A stretch of 46,907 nucleotides of DNA from Bacteroidales bacterium (GCA_017617475.1 JAFZWC010000074.1:1-46907); one strand, 5' to 3'; positions 1-9,359 are shown, counted from the first letter of the stretch. Notes: generated by a model from the letters alone, not told the origin. Numbers and translations: made by a program.

Positions 1-935
1 CGGGGCAAACGGATCACCCGGATGTCGTGGGCCAGGTATTTGCCGCCGAACTGGGCGCCCAGGCCAATCTTCTGTGCCTCTTTGAGAAGCTTTTCTTCCA
101 GGTCGATGTCGCGGAAGGCGCGACCGGTCTCGTCACCGGTGGTGGGCAGGTTGTCGTAGAACTTAATGCTGGCCAGCTTTACGGTGAGGAGGTTCTTTTC
201 GGCCGATGTGCCGCCGATTACGAAGGCAATGTGGTAAGGCGGGCAGGCTGCCGTACCCAGGGAACGCATCTTCTCTACCAGGAAGGGGATCAGAGTGCCT
301 TCGTTCTGGATGGTGGCCTTGGTCATGGGATAGAAGTATGTCTTGTTGGCGCTGCCGCCGCCCTTGGCCACCATAATGAAGCGGTATTCGTCACCCTGGG
401 TGGCCTCAATGTCAATTTGCGCGGGGAGGTTACACTTGGTGTTTACCTCATCGTACATATTGAGCGGAGCATTCTGGCTGTAGCGGAGATTCTCCTGGGT
501 ATAGGTATTGAACACACCCAGGCTCAGAGCCTCTTCGTCCTCGAAGTCCGTCCACACGCGCTGGCCCTTCTCGCCGTGGATGATGGCGGTACCGGTGTCC
601 TGGCAGAACGGGAGCACGCCCTTGACGGCCGTCTCGGCATTGCGGAGGAACTGCAGGGCTACGAATTTGTCGTTGTCGGAAGCCTCGGGATCCTTGAGAA
701 TGGCCGCCACCTGCTCGTTATGGGCGCGGCGCAGCATGAACTCACAGTCGTGGAAAGACTGCTGGGCCACCAGCGTAAGGGCCTCCGGAGAAACCTCCAG
801 GATGGTCTTGCCACCGCAACCGCAGTGTCCGCCGAATTTTGAAGTTTTTACCAGCTTCTCAGAACCGGGAATCTTGTAGTATTCAGTGGTGTCCGGACCC
901 AACTGAAACATAGGAGCGTATTTGAATTCAGGCAT
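1..935 (-). CDS. fumA: Class I fumarate hydratase, N-terminal part (cut by window edge)
   Basis: Class I (iron-sulfur) fumarases interconvert fumarate and malate in the cytoplasm, in the TCA cycle or in anaerobic fumarate reduction. The reading frame starts at the ATG whose first base is 935 and runs off the window after 311 codons, so only the N-terminal 55-60% of a roughly 550-residue protein is present. The translated protein begins [13 protein letters not shown] and follows E. coli FumA/FumB closely, with [23 protein letters not shown] (the Cys is the family's first cluster ligand), [24 protein letters not shown] and [21 protein letters not shown]. The later ligand cysteines lie outside the window. 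A strong promoter sits 31 bases upstream. Family assignment is very secure. The fumA/fumB symbol choice is arbitrary. Confidence 0.96.
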   Translation of the reverse strand, partial: MPEFKYAPMFQLGPDTTEYYKIPGSEKLVKTSKFGGHCGCGGKTILEVSPEALTLVAQQSFHDCEFMLRRAHNEQVAAILKDPEASDNDKFVALQFLRNAETAVKGVLPFCQDTGTAIIHGEKGQRVWTDFEDEEALSLGVFNTYTQENLRYSQNAPLNMYDEVNTKCNLPAQIDIEATQGDEYRFIMVAKGGGSANKTYFYPMTKATIQNEGTLIPFLVEKMRSLGTAACPPYHIAFVIGGTSAEKNLLTVKLASIKFYDNLPTTGDETGRAFRDIDLEEKLLKEAQKIGLGAQFGGKYLAHDIRVIRLP

Positions 936-965
936 TATTGTGATGTATTATTGTTTCAATTCTTA

Positions 966-997
966 CAAAGTTAACCAATCCCTCCGACCTCTGCAAA
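966..997 (-). promoter_or_regulatory. Bacteroides-type promoter of the fumarase gene
   Basis: Read on the minus strand: TTTG (997-994), a 20-nt spacer, then TAACTTTG (973-966). This is a perfect match to the Bacteroidota -33/-7 consensus. The spacer resembles that of the promoter at 4708-4739, with 16 of 20 positions identical (see findings). Confidence 0.8.
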
Positions 998-1038
998 TCT
1001 TTTGCAGGCGTCATGTTTTTTATCACGCGAATTTTTAT

Positions 1039-1046
1039 TATATTTG
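1039..1046 (+). promoter_or_regulatory. -7 element upstream of the lipoprotein/barrel pair
   Basis: TATATTTG matches TAnnTTTG and lies 25 nt before the ATG at 1072. The -33 region is only T-rich (1016-1019), so promoter strength is uncertain. Confidence 0.6.
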
Positions 1047-1071
1047 CTTATAGTTCATAAACAGCATTTGT

Positions 1072-2214
1072 ATGAGATTTCGAGATTGCTGCCTGATGGT
1101 CCTCCTCCCCCTGGCCTTCATTTCATGCCAGCACCAAGAGTATGACCTCTCCCGTGGTATAGACAAGGAGATTACGCTGTTCTCCGAAGAGGTGAGCCTC
1201 CCTCTGGGCGACATCGGCCCCATGTCGCCCAAATCGCTCTTAGGCGAAGAAGGATTGCCCGACCTGATCAGCGGTTTTGTGCAGGAAGACGAGGAAGGGT
1301 ATCTGGTAAACCAGGTTTCCGGAACCTTGTATTCCGGCGCCGTGGCGCTTATCTCCATGACTCTTCCGGACCCCACCTTGCCGGCCGATTTCCCCATCCC
1401 GGACAATAACGGGAGCATTGAGTCCATGGCCGGTGCCATGGGCGCCCTTGGCTTTGGTTTGTCCCCCCAGGTTTTCACCCTTCAGGCCAGGAATCCCCTG
1501 ACGGAAGAAATCTCCTTCTCGGGAAAACTGACGCTCTCGGACGAGGACGACGCCCCTTTGGCGGCGGAGGAATTCTCCAAGGTGCCGGTGGCGGCCAGCA
1601 AGGCCGATGCCAAGGTCTTGCGGATAGAGAAATCCGCAGCAGGCTCCTTTGCCAACTACAAACTGGAGAACATGGTCCTTCATCTGCCGGCCTCTATTAC
1701 GGAAAAGGATCCCTCGGGCGGTTTCGGCAGCATCATGCTGGATTACCAGTACAAGGGCTATTTCTTCATGAGTGCCGATTTCCCCATGGCCCTCCCTCTC
1801 TCCCTCGACAATCTGAACGCCCCGCTGGCCCGGTACAAGGTGAAAGAGGCCAGGATTTGTATGGATGTCTCCAATGAGATTCCCATCTCTTTGGAACTCG
1901 CCAGCGTAAAAGTATTGGTAAAACAGATGTCCGAAAAGGGGCGCGAGGTCCTTGTTCCCTCGGAGGACGTCACTGTTACCCCGGGGCTCAAGGTCAATTC
2001 CGGCCGCTCCGGAAACCCTGTCATTTCACCCTTGGAGATTGTCATCCAAGCCAAGGAAGGCACCACCATCCCGGATATCTCCGGCCTGGAACTGGAACTC
2101 AAAATCATGGCCCCGGACGGTGATGGAGATAAAAGGATCAACATGAACCAGTCCGTATCATTCAATAACATCCGCGCCAAGGTATCCGGCGGAATAACCA
2201 TTCCGAACCTATGA
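1072..2214 (+). CDS. Predicted lipoprotein of unknown function
   Basis: A 380-residue protein with a lipoprotein signal: basic start, hydrophobic core and lipobox ending FISC, with the lipidated Cys near residue 19. The mature part is rich in beta-type sequence with no motif I recognise. It is likely anchored in the outer membrane and exposed to the periplasm or surface. Its stop overlaps the next start by four bases (ATGA at 2211-2214), so it is almost certainly translationally coupled to the barrel protein that follows. The pair probably acts together in the envelope. No enzymatic function can be claimed. Confidence 0.8.
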   Translation: MRFRDCCLMVLLPLAFISCQHQEYDLSRGIDKEITLFSEEVSLPLGDIGPMSPKSLLGEEGLPDLISGFVQEDEEGYLVNQVSGTLYSGAVALISMTLPDPTLPADFPIPDNNGSIESMAGAMGALGFGLSPQVFTLQARNPLTEEISFSGKLTLSDEDDAPLAAEEFSKVPVAASKADAKVLRIEKSAAGSFANYKLENMVLHLPASITEKDPSGGFGSIMLDYQYKGYFFMSADFPMALPLSLDNLNAPLARYKVKEARICMDVSNEIPISLELASVKVLVKQMSEKGREVLVPSEDVTVTPGLKVNSGRSGNPVISPLEIVIQAKEGTTIPDISGLELELKIMAPDGDGDKRINMNQSVSFNNIRAKVSGGITIPNL

Positions 2215-3530
2215 AAAAAACAGTTTTAACAATTGCGGTGCTGGCCCTTGGAACGGGCGTTTGGGCACAGAATAACCCTGCGCAGAACGCTTCGCTGGAA
2301 AACGGATTTGTGCGCATTGGAGAGTTTCAGAGCAATATCCGGAACAATGTGGGCGCCGCCGCCTTCCTCTTCCCTTCCGGAGACAAGCTGGTGACCGGTC
2401 TGCATTCATCCATTTCTGACACTCAGTTTTTGGGCGGTCTCAAAGCGGTGAACAGCCTGTTCGGTGACATTAACTACAATCTGGTATCCTATGGATGGAA
2501 GGCCCCCTCCCGGGGATTTCATTCCGTAGCGGTGGGCGCCAGGAGCACTTTTGGCCTTTCCATACCCAAAGAGATTTTCCAGATATTAAAAACCGGTACC
2601 GCCCAGTCCCCCTTCGATCTCTCCTCTCTGAGAGCATTCGGCAACTTGTATGGCGAGATTTCCTACAGCTATTCCCTCCCCCTCAGTGAGACGTTGTCTG
2701 TCGGCGCCAGCGCCAAGCTTCTGCTGGGCCTCCACAGCGTAGACCTGTCGGCCCGGAAGTTTGAACTTACCACAACGGAAGAGCAGTATAAACTGGACTT
2801 GGACGCCGACTTGGACCTTACCAACCGCAGCGAAAAGATTGGCACAGACCAGGAGGGCTACCTGGACTACACCAGCTTCTCCGGAAAAGGGAAACTGGGC
2901 ATCCCCACGGGAGCAGGCCTGGCGCTGGATCTGGGCGTTGTCTGGAAACCCTTCCAGGGATTCACCCTGTCGGCCTCTGTCCTGGACCTCGGCGGCATCC
3001 TCTGGTATTACGGGAATGCCGGAACGTCGGCCGGGTCATATACCTTCGACGGCCTGAAAGACATAACCACCGAAGAACTGAAGGCCGATAAACTCATGGC
3101 CAAGGTCAAGCAGGTGGGAGAAGACGTTCTGGGAGTGATCAGGCCCAAATCTGTGGACGGGCGTTTCAAGCTGAAAGCCGTTCCGTTCACGGCCAACGTC
3201 AACGCCAGTTATGTCCTTCCTTCCTGGGACAAATTGTCGGTCGACGCCTATTTCCTATATTCCGGTTACCGTTTCTGTGCCCCTTATTGGGAAGCCCGGA
3301 GCGGTGTCTCGCTGGATTTCCCCGGCGTGGCCCATCTGAGTGTCAGTTCCGGCGGCGGTGCCTGTGGTTTTGTGTACAGAGTAAGCGGAAGCGTCGATTT
3401 TCTCTCCTTCCGGCTATATGCCAGCTTTGAAAACGGCGCTGGCGGTACTATCCCCTATGAGGGCATACCCCTCCAGGCCAACAACAAGTTGCTTACCCTC
3501 GGCCTGATTTATTTGATTCCAAGCCTGTAA
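2211..3530 (+). CDS. Predicted outer-membrane beta-barrel protein, DUF5723-like
   Basis: A 439-residue exported protein. It begins MKKTVLTIAVLALGTGVWAQ, a clear Sec signal with cleavage after WAQ. The mature part alternates short hydrophobic strands with glycine and aromatic residues (for example LALDLGVVWKPFQGFTLSASVLD), as expected of a beta-barrel. Bacteroidales carry many such proteins annotated DUF5723; this label is my recognition by style, not by search. It overlaps the upstream lipoprotein gene by ATGA. It ends seven bases from the convergent amidohydrolase gene, and no clear terminator lies between them. Confidence 0.75.
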   Translation: MKKTVLTIAVLALGTGVWAQNNPAQNASLENGFVRIGEFQSNIRNNVGAAAFLFPSGDKLVTGLHSSISDTQFLGGLKAVNSLFGDINYNLVSYGWKAPSRGFHSVAVGARSTFGLSIPKEIFQILKTGTAQSPFDLSSLRAFGNLYGEISYSYSLPLSETLSVGASAKLLLGLHSVDLSARKFELTTTEEQYKLDLDADLDLTNRSEKIGTDQEGYLDYTSFSGKGKLGIPTGAGLALDLGVVWKPFQGFTLSASVLDLGGILWYYGNAGTSAGSYTFDGLKDITTEELKADKLMAKVKQVGEDVLGVIRPKSVDGRFKLKAVPFTANVNASYVLPSWDKLSVDAYFLYSGYRFCAPYWEARSGVSLDFPGVAHLSVSSGGGACGFVYRVSGSVDFLSFRLYASFENGAGGTIPYEGIPLQANNKLLTLGLIYLIPSL

Positions 3531-3537
3531 CTAAAAA

Positions 3538-4680
3538 TCAGTATTTCTTTACCAAAGAAAGGATATTCTCTCGGCAGATTTTGTTGCAGGTAGACTCTGA
3601 CAGGCGGTCCAGGAGCTTGTAATACTTCACCACCTCGGCGGGGTAAGTGCTCCAGTGACCCACTTTGTCGGTTCCAATCATAAAGCGGTCGGGGTACTTT
3701 TCAATGAGATTCACCCAGTCCTGCAAGGTGTCTCCGTCGAAGTAGTTGGAAGGGAACTCGTCCAAGAAATAATAGTCGTATACCAGCCAGGAGATGTCTA
3801 CCCAGAGGTTGGGATTCTTGGCCAGGAGACTATCGGCAATCTGGGTCAGGTTCTTGACCTCGATGCGGCGGGATATGCCGATATGCGCCCAGATGATTTT
3901 ACAGGAGCGGTTATAGGCCAGCGCCTCCTGGAGCTCGTCCAGATAGAGAATATTCTCCGTGGACTGGGCCGTGATGTTGTGATGGACCAGAACCGGCAGG
4001 CCTTCCTGGGCTCCCAGGTCATAGATGCGCTTGAAAGCGTCGCTGTTCACGTGGGGAGCCTCGCCGTACGTAAGGGCCGTGAGGTCGTCGTGGCGGCTCA
4101 TAATCTCTCCTATGCCCACAAAGAAACCGGGGAAGAGCTTCAGGATCTGACGGATGTGGTCGGCCGCGAAACGGTCGTTGCAGTTGACGCCACAGCAGAA
4201 AGGCAGGAAGCGTTCCCTCACCTTTTCATCCTGACAGAGGATTTCCTCGGCCACCATATAGTCTGTCGCGGAATAGTAGTAGCATCGGCTGTCGTTGCTC
4301 AGATAATAGGTGGGAGCCTTGGGCATGGTCTCGTCCCACTGCTTGGCGATGGGCATGCCGAAGATGACCGCCTTGGAAACACCGGCCATATCCATAGCTT
4401 TGGTAAGAGCAGGGAGGCCGTCGGTGTCTTCCAGGAAGTCCATCATATGAAGGTGGCTGTCTATGATGTCGTAGCGGGGAGTCTCCTTGGGGGGCTCGAT
4501 GGTAATGTCCCGGTCTGTGGCGCGTCCGTGACCCGTCAGGGGAACCTTAAGGGTGGATTCCCCCGAAACGGGGTCCGTAGTGCCTTCGAGGCCCTTAGTA
4601 CAAGCCGGCGCCACAATGGCTGCCAACCCGGCCGATGCCGACATTTTCAGGAAATCCCTGCGGTGGATTTTCTTCTTCAT
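3538..4680 (-). CDS. Tat-exported amidohydrolase-family lipoprotein
   Basis: A 380-residue predicted metal-dependent hydrolase of the Amidohydro_2 TIM-barrel type. The N-terminus has a twin-arginine signal (RRDFLKM, residues 7-13) followed by VAPAC with Cys27, so it is probably folded in the cytoplasm, exported by Tat and lipidated. The metal-binding DSHLH lies at residues 74-78 (H76, H78). Later conserved histidine and aspartate positions are visible in LVHHN, IWAHIG and MIGTDKVGHW. The substrate is unknown; decarboxylation or hydrolysis of a cyclic acid is usual for the family. It has its own consensus promoter (4708-4739), which lies in the gap after the upstream lipoprotein gene and overlaps no other gene's coding region except near 4741. 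Confidence 0.85.
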   Translation of the reverse strand: MKKKIHRRDFLKMSASAGLAAIVAPACTKGLEGTTDPVSGESTLKVPLTGHGRATDRDITIEPPKETPRYDIIDSHLHMMDFLEDTDGLPALTKAMDMAGVSKAVIFGMPIAKQWDETMPKAPTYYLSNDSRCYYYSATDYMVAEEILCQDEKVRERFLPFCCGVNCNDRFAADHIRQILKLFPGFFVGIGEIMSRHDDLTALTYGEAPHVNSDAFKRIYDLGAQEGLPVLVHHNITAQSTENILYLDELQEALAYNRSCKIIWAHIGISRRIEVKNLTQIADSLLAKNPNLWVDISWLVYDYYFLDEFPSNYFDGDTLQDWVNLIEKYPDRFMIGTDKVGHWSTYPAEVVKYYKLLDRLSESTCNKICRENILSLVKKY

Positions 4681-4707
4681 AGCTTACTTCGCTTTTCAGA
4701 CTAAATC

Positions 4708-4739
4708 CAAATTTAGCCAATCCCGACAACCTCTGCAAA
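4708..4739 (-). promoter_or_regulatory. Promoter of the amidohydrolase gene
   Basis: Minus strand: TTTG (4739-4736), 20-nt spacer, TAAATTTG (4715-4708). The ATG follows 28 bases downstream. The spacer shares 16 of 20 bases with the fumarase promoter spacer, including CTCTG at the -33 side and CCAATCCC near the -7 (plus-strand reading). Confidence 0.8.
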
Positions 4740-4740
4740 T

Positions 4741-7700
4741 CTATTTGGGTAATGTCCCATCCAGTTTATTGTAGTAGAGAAGATAGGGCATGACGTCGGG
4801 GGAAGTGACGTTGGAGGCGGTGATGTAGAAGGTGGGCACCAGCTTCCCTTCCGTTGCCTTGTCCAGCACGGCATCCACGGCACGGCGGGCCATGGCGAAG
4901 GTGTTCTGCGCCATGATGCCCTGGAGGCAGGTGCCGCCGGCAAGGAGTTCATCCAGGAAGTCTCCATAGATATCAAAGGTATAGACACGCTTGCCGGCGT
5001 TCTTGAGCGTGGCCAGCACGTCCACAAGATTGCTGCCGTTGAAGAAGACGAAGTCATCGTAGTTGCTCAGGGCTTCCGCCACTTCACTGGCGGCCGATTC
5101 GGATACGGTGAACAGTTCTGTGGCAGGCTTCTCCGTCAGGAAGGCCTGGGCACGCTCCACGCCCGGGGTGTTTATCTTGGCGAAGGCGGCCACCTTGTCG
5201 GCCGAAACCTTCTGGGCCAGCTCCTTGCCGGCGGCCGTGTTGTCGGTGCCGATGAAGGGGCATCCGGCCAGCGGGCCCGTGGCCGTGGCGGGAGAATCCA
5301 GGATGATGACGGGGATGCCGCGCTCCTTGGCCAGGGCGGCCACCTCGGCCTCGGCGCTCTCGCCGTCCGGGCCGTAGCAGGGCGCGAAGATAATGCCCTT
5401 CAGCGTACCGGGGTCAATCTCCGACAGTACCTTCACGGCCTCAACCTGCTCGGAATAAGCGTTATCGGCCGATGTGCTGCAGTAGTACGCACTGATTCCC
5501 TTGTCCTGGCAGATGCTGAGGAACGCCGTCTCTATCTGGCGCCAGTAATCGATCTGGCCACCCTTTGCAATCATGGCGATGCCCGGGACCTTGGTCATTT
5601 CGAAGGTGGCGGTGAAGGTGGTGCCGTCGGGGTTTTGGCGCAGGGCGGTCCAGTGCATTTGGGAGCCGTCGATGGTGATTTCCCACCACTCGCGGTTCTC
5701 CTGGCCCAGGTCAATCCAGCGGGTGCAGAGGAGGTTGCCGTCTACGAAGTATTCGTTCAACGTATTCTGGCTGGGAACCCATTTGTCGCCATCCTTTACA
5801 TAATAGACGAATGTGCCGTCTCCCTTATACGCCCAGCGGTGCACCTGTCCGTCGTCGAACTCGGAGCCTTCGCTGGTGCAGCGGCCCTCCCAGGTGCCGA
5901 GGATGGCGGCGGTGTAGTCGGCGGTCTGCTTGACGAAGCGGACTTCTTGCATTGGACGATTACTCTGCTCACCGTTGCGAATGGTCAAGTGTCTGAAAGT
6001 GCAAATCATCTCGGAATCGTTGATGTCTGTGACAATGTACTCATTGACCAATGTTGTGCTCTCGTCTTGCTGGCTGGTGAGTGTAACCTTATTGCCTTCA
6101 ATTTTGACTTCAAATTCCTGGTTAATACTCCATACGGTTGAAGAATTGCGCATTTCACGTGACGTGCTAACGGTGGCAAGTGTCGATGAATAGAAGGTAG
6201 CAACGGTCTTCTTGTTAGTCAGCGCAGGCTGCCCGTCGATTTCAGTCTGCATCCACTTCCCGATAATCTTCTCGGTCACATTGAGGTCAATCTTCTCCCA
6301 TACCATATTTTGCTGAAAGGTTGTGCCGTCCTCTTTCTGGCGCAGGGCGGTCCATACCATCCAACCTTCGCCCAGGGTGTAGATTTCCCACCACTCGCGC
6401 AGTTCGTCCTCATCCGGGTTCTTCCAGCGAGTGCAGAGCACGCTGCCGTCCACAAAGTAATTCTGGAACTCACGGTTGGTGACGGTTTCCCAACGCCCGT
6501 TGTCATTCAGGCGGTAGTACCGGTACGTTCCGTCGGCCAGGAATTCGAGGCGGGCATTGGCGTCGTTGTACGTCTGGTCTCCCGTCATTTCCTTGCATTC
6601 CCACAGGCCGAGGATGGCCTCGCTGTAGTCGGCGGTCTGCTTCGTGAGGCGGATGTTGCTCTCAGAGGAACGCACCACGTCGCCGTCTTTCGTCACGGTC
6701 ACATTGAGAAGGCCGGAGAACTTCGATTCATTGATGGAATTGATGACGAACTCGTCCACCATCGTCGTATGCTCGTCGGTTTGCATGGTGAGCGTCACCT
6801 TGTTGCCATCGATAGCGACAGCTGCCTCAGTATGGTCAAACCATTCAGCACTTTCCATGCTGTGCGCTGCGCTGACGTAAGCCTTGGTGGTAGAGACGAA
6901 GGTGAAGACCCTCTTCTTGTTGGTCGGCGTCAGCTCGCCGTTCCGGTCGTAAAACATCCACTTCCCGATAATCTTCTCGGCCACGTTGAGGTCGGGCACC
7001 TGCTTGTTGTAGAACTCCAGGAAGGGCTGCACTTCGTCGGCATCCAGGGTGAAGCCGTTGATGTAGAACGTGGGCACCATCTCCCCCTGCTGATCCTTGG
7101 CCAGCACGGCTTGCACGGCCTTGCGGGCCATGGCAAAGGTGTTCTGCGCCATCACGCCCCTCAGGCAGGGGCTGCCCTTCATGAGCAAATCCAGGAACTC
7201 GCCGTAAACATCGAAGGTGTAGACGCGCTTGCCGGCTGCCTGGAGCATGGAAAGGGCACTAACCAGGTCGTTGCCGTTGAAGAACACGAAGTCGTCATAG
7301 TCATTGAGTACGGCCTGCACCTCGTCGTTGCACTTGTCGCCCACACGGTAGATGACGGCACCCGGCTTAACGGCTTTGAAGGCCTCGGCACGCTCGATGC
7401 CCGGGCTGCCTTGCATGGCAAAGACGGCCACCTTGTCGGCCGATACATATTCGGCCATGGCCTTGCCAGCGGCGGTATTATCCGTGCCGATATAAGGGCA
7501 GGAGGCCAGCGGGCCATTGGCACTGACGTGGGAATCCAGGATGATGACGGGGATGCCGCGCTCCTTGGCCAGGGCGGCTACCTCAGCCTCGGCATTCTCG
7601 CCGTTCGGCCCGTAGCCGGGCGAGAAGATGATGCCCTTCAAGGCACTCTTTCCCAGTTTGCCAAGTTCTTCCACCGCAGCCACCTGCCCCTTGTAGTCCG

Positions 7701-7905
7701 TTTCGGAGGATGTGGAATAATAGTACGCCTCAAGACCCTGCTGCTGGCAGATGTCGCGGAAGGAAGTCTCAATCTGGCGGAAATAGTCAATCTGCCCGTT
7801 CTTTACAATCATGGCAATGCCCACAGGGTCATTGTACGGGGCTTCTCTTTGACATGCGGTTGCCGCAAGCAAGACAACGGATAAAATCCAGAATAACTTT
7901 CTCAT
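4741..7905 (-). CDS. Giant lipoprotein: two sugar-binding-protein-like domains flanking two lipocalin-like repeats (A-B-B-A)
   Basis: 1054 residues, with a lipoprotein signal ending AATAC (Cys18). Residues about 26-305 and 774-1054 are two copies of a periplasmic binding protein-like fold (Peripla_BP_4 / ribose-binding type): GIAMIVKNGQIDYFRQIETSF versus the matching GIAMIAKGGQIDYW stretch, then GIIFSPGYGP, RGIPVIILDS, IGTDNTAAGK, DDFVFFNG, YTFDVYG and QNTFAMAR in both. Between them are two copies of a lipocalin-like tandem (about 307-537 and 538-770), each starting with EKIIGKWM and containing AILG-W, YFVDG and LCTRW. The order is therefore A-B-B-A. Parts of the copies are nearly identical at DNA level (47 identical bases at 5294-5340 and 7532-7578), indicating recent duplication or gene conversion. 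No permease or kinase is adjacent. It is likely an outer-membrane-anchored ligand-binding or sensor protein; ligand unknown. The operator-promoter at 7951-8015 lies upstream. Confidence 0.85.
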   Translation of the reverse strand: MRKLFWILSVVLLAATACQREAPYNDPVGIAMIVKNGQIDYFRQIETSFRDICQQQGLEAYYYSTSSETDYKGQVAAVEELGKLGKSALKGIIFSPGYGPNGENAEAEVAALAKERGIPVIILDSHVSANGPLASCPYIGTDNTAAGKAMAEYVSADKVAVFAMQGSPGIERAEAFKAVKPGAVIYRVGDKCNDEVQAVLNDYDDFVFFNGNDLVSALSMLQAAGKRVYTFDVYGEFLDLLMKGSPCLRGVMAQNTFAMARKAVQAVLAKDQQGEMVPTFYINGFTLDADEVQPFLEFYNKQVPDLNVAEKIIGKWMFYDRNGELTPTNKKRVFTFVSTTKAYVSAAHSMESAEWFDHTEAAVAIDGNKVTLTMQTDEHTTMVDEFVINSINESKFSGLLNVTVTKDGDVVRSSESNIRLTKQTADYSEAILGLWECKEMTGDQTYNDANARLEFLADGTYRYYRLNDNGRWETVTNREFQNYFVDGSVLCTRWKNPDEDELREWWEIYTLGEGWMVWTALRQKEDGTTFQQNMVWEKIDLNVTEKIIGKWMQTEIDGQPALTNKKTVATFYSSTLATVSTSREMRNSSTVWSINQEFEVKIEGNKVTLTSQQDESTTLVNEYIVTDINDSEMICTFRHLTIRNGEQSNRPMQEVRFVKQTADYTAAILGTWEGRCTSEGSEFDDGQVHRWAYKGDGTFVYYVKDGDKWVPSQNTLNEYFVDGNLLCTRWIDLGQENREWWEITIDGSQMHWTALRQNPDGTTFTATFEMTKVPGIAMIAKGGQIDYWRQIETAFLSICQDKGISAYYCSTSADNAYSEQVEAVKVLSEIDPGTLKGIIFAPCYGPDGESAEAEVAALAKERGIPVIILDSPATATGPLAGCPFIGTDNTAAGKELAQKVSADKVAAFAKINTPGVERAQAFLTEKPATELFTVSESAASEVAEALSNYDDFVFFNGSNLVDVLATLKNAGKRVYTFDIYGDFLDELLAGGTCLQGIMAQNTFAMARRAVDAVLDKATEGKLVPTFYITASNVTSPDVMPYLLYYNKLDGTLPK

Positions 7906-7950
7906 GTCCGTTTTAATTATGTGGTTTTACTGTTTTTAACTTTTACAGAG

Positions 7951-8015
7951 TAAATGTAAGTAAAAAACAAAACACCTCATGCACGTTTTTGGCACCGGGC
8001 CAAATTCGTGCATGA
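7951..8015 (-). promoter_or_regulatory. Operator-promoter copy 1 (palindrome plus -7 element) for the A-B-B-A lipoprotein
   Basis: The palindrome occupies 7977-8015. The outer arms TCATGCACG (7977-7985) and CGTGCATGA (8007-8015) are perfect inverted repeats; the inner arms are TTTGGC (7988-7993) and GCCAAA (7999-8004). Eighteen bases downstream on the minus strand is TACATTTA (7958-7951), a near-consensus -7. No good TTTG occurs at -33, where the palindrome lies instead, as in an activator-dependent promoter. Copies 2 (9853-9917) and 3 (12260-12324) have the same spacing. A terminator role for the fic gene is also possible, because T-rich sequence follows the hairpin. Confidence 0.65.
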
Positions 8016-8057
8016 CATGAGACACTTGGAGTTGAGAAAACCTCAGCCCGGGTTATT

Positions 8058-9359
8058 TCATCTGGGCAGGGCCGAAAGATATGCCATATATTTGTGAACC
8101 AGGTCGGAGGAAGACAAACTACCTGATTCGAACTGTTCAAAGTCCAGGTCGGATATCCGTTCCCGGACCTCGGTTCCATCGTAACTGGCAGTGAGGTATT
8201 GTCCCCTTTCTCCCGGTTCAACGCGAACGTCCCGGAAGTGCCCCAGGAATTCATCGGCCTTCACATAATTGATGGCATATTCTACCTTCCGAGTCCTGCC
8301 GGGATAAGCAGATATGACACCTTTCTTTTCAATGTCGGCAATATCCCTTAATGCGGTATCAAGGGAAACGTTTCCTAACCTGGACCAGTTCTGCGCGGTG
8401 AGCTTTGCCTCCTTACCATCCAGAAAGATGTTCAACACCTTCTTTTGTCTCGGGGAAAGATCCACCTCGGAGAACTCGCGCCAAAATACCGATTTGTTGA
8501 GAATTCCGCTGAGCGTTTCCAGTGAGCTGTCCACGGCTCGGCCAAGACAGGCGACATACCATTCCAGCCAAGGGGTTATGTTCCCGTCATAGCTGAAGCG
8601 CTGTGTTTTCTCCAAAATGGCATAATAGTCTTTCTTCTCTTTCTCGATTTCCCGGGACATGCTGAAGAAACGTCCGTTCCCTCCGCCTATTGACGCCAGA
8701 GCCATATCTGCGATGGCCCGCCCAATACGACCGTTGCCATCATCAAATGGATGTATGCTCACGAAGATAAGATGGGCTATGGCAGAGCGGATGATGTTGG
8801 AGATTCCTGTTTCGCTGTTGAACCAGTACATGAACTCTTCCATATAGTCGTTCACGTCTGAGGCGGGCGGGGCCATATAATGTACTGTCTCATGCCCCAT
8901 GGGTCCGGATAACACCTGGACGTCGCCTTTTCGATAGCTCCCGACGGTAATCGGATAAGAACCGCTCCTCCCGGTGGGGAATAAAGCGCTGTGCCACCCA
9001 AAGAGGCGCTCTCTGTCCAGGGAGGCGTTGCAGTTACGCGTTGCGTCCAGCATCATATCCACTACGCCCTCCATAAAATGGGTGGATGTGCCCGTGGTCT
9101 GAATATTGGTAACTCCCAAACGACGGACGATGGAAGAACGTACGTCATCTGTATTGAGATTGATTCCCTCAATGCGGAAAGAGGATACGATGTCCTGTGT
9201 GAGAATCTCTACGGAAGCACCTGAGCGGTCATCTTCCGCAAGGGACGCAATCCGGCCATGCAGAAAGCCGATACCGGAACTAACCTTTTCGACGAGTGCC
9301 GAAATCTTGTCTTTGTCCCAGTTGAAGTGCATCCAGTCGTATCTTTCGTATATCCACAT
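8058..9359 (-). CDS. Fic-family AMPylator-like protein with C-terminal winged-helix part
   Basis: 433 residues. Fic domains transfer AMP (or another nucleotide part) from ATP to hydroxyl side chains of target proteins. The catalytic loop HPFDDGNGRIGR is complete, with its His near residue 203. An N-terminal SFRIEG (about residues 61-66) fits the inhibitory motif (S/T)xxxE(G/N), so the protein should be self-inhibited until the helix is displaced. The N-terminus (MWIYERYDW) is of the DUF4172 type. Residues about 300-380 (LSPRQKKVLNIFLDG, LDTALRDIADIEKKGVI) look like a winged helix, so it may bind DNA. The start ATG at 9359 is 25 nt after a consensus -7. Two palindromes flank the promoter, suggesting autoregulation. 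The gene looks less GC-rich than its neighbours. No antitoxin gene is adjacent. Confidence 0.92.
   Translation of the reverse strand: MWIYERYDWMHFNWDKDKISALVEKVSSGIGFLHGRIASLAEDDRSGASVEILTQDIVSSFRIEGINLNTDDVRSSIVRRLGVTNIQTTGTSTHFMEGVVDMMLDATRNCNASLDRERLFGWHSALFPTGRSGSYPITVGSYRKGDVQVLSGPMGHETVHYMAPPASDVNDYMEEFMYWFNSETGISNIIRSAIAHLIFVSIHPFDDGNGRIGRAIADMALASIGGGNGRFFSMSREIEKEKKDYYAILEKTQRFSYDGNITPWLEWYVACLGRAVDSSLETLSGILNKSVFWREFSEVDLSPRQKKVLNIFLDGKEAKLTAQNWSRLGNVSLDTALRDIADIEKKGVISAYPGRTRKVEYAINYVKADEFLGHFRDVRVEPGERGQYLTASYDGTEVRERISDLDFEQFESGSLSSSDLVHKYMAYLSALPR

Noticed and set aside
7977..8015. Palindromes at 7977 and 9879 as plain terminators only
   Set aside because: T-rich sequence follows on the minus strand, so termination is possible. 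But the third copy (12286) follows no gene and keeps the same 18-nt spacing to a -7 element, so a regulatory site explains all three better.
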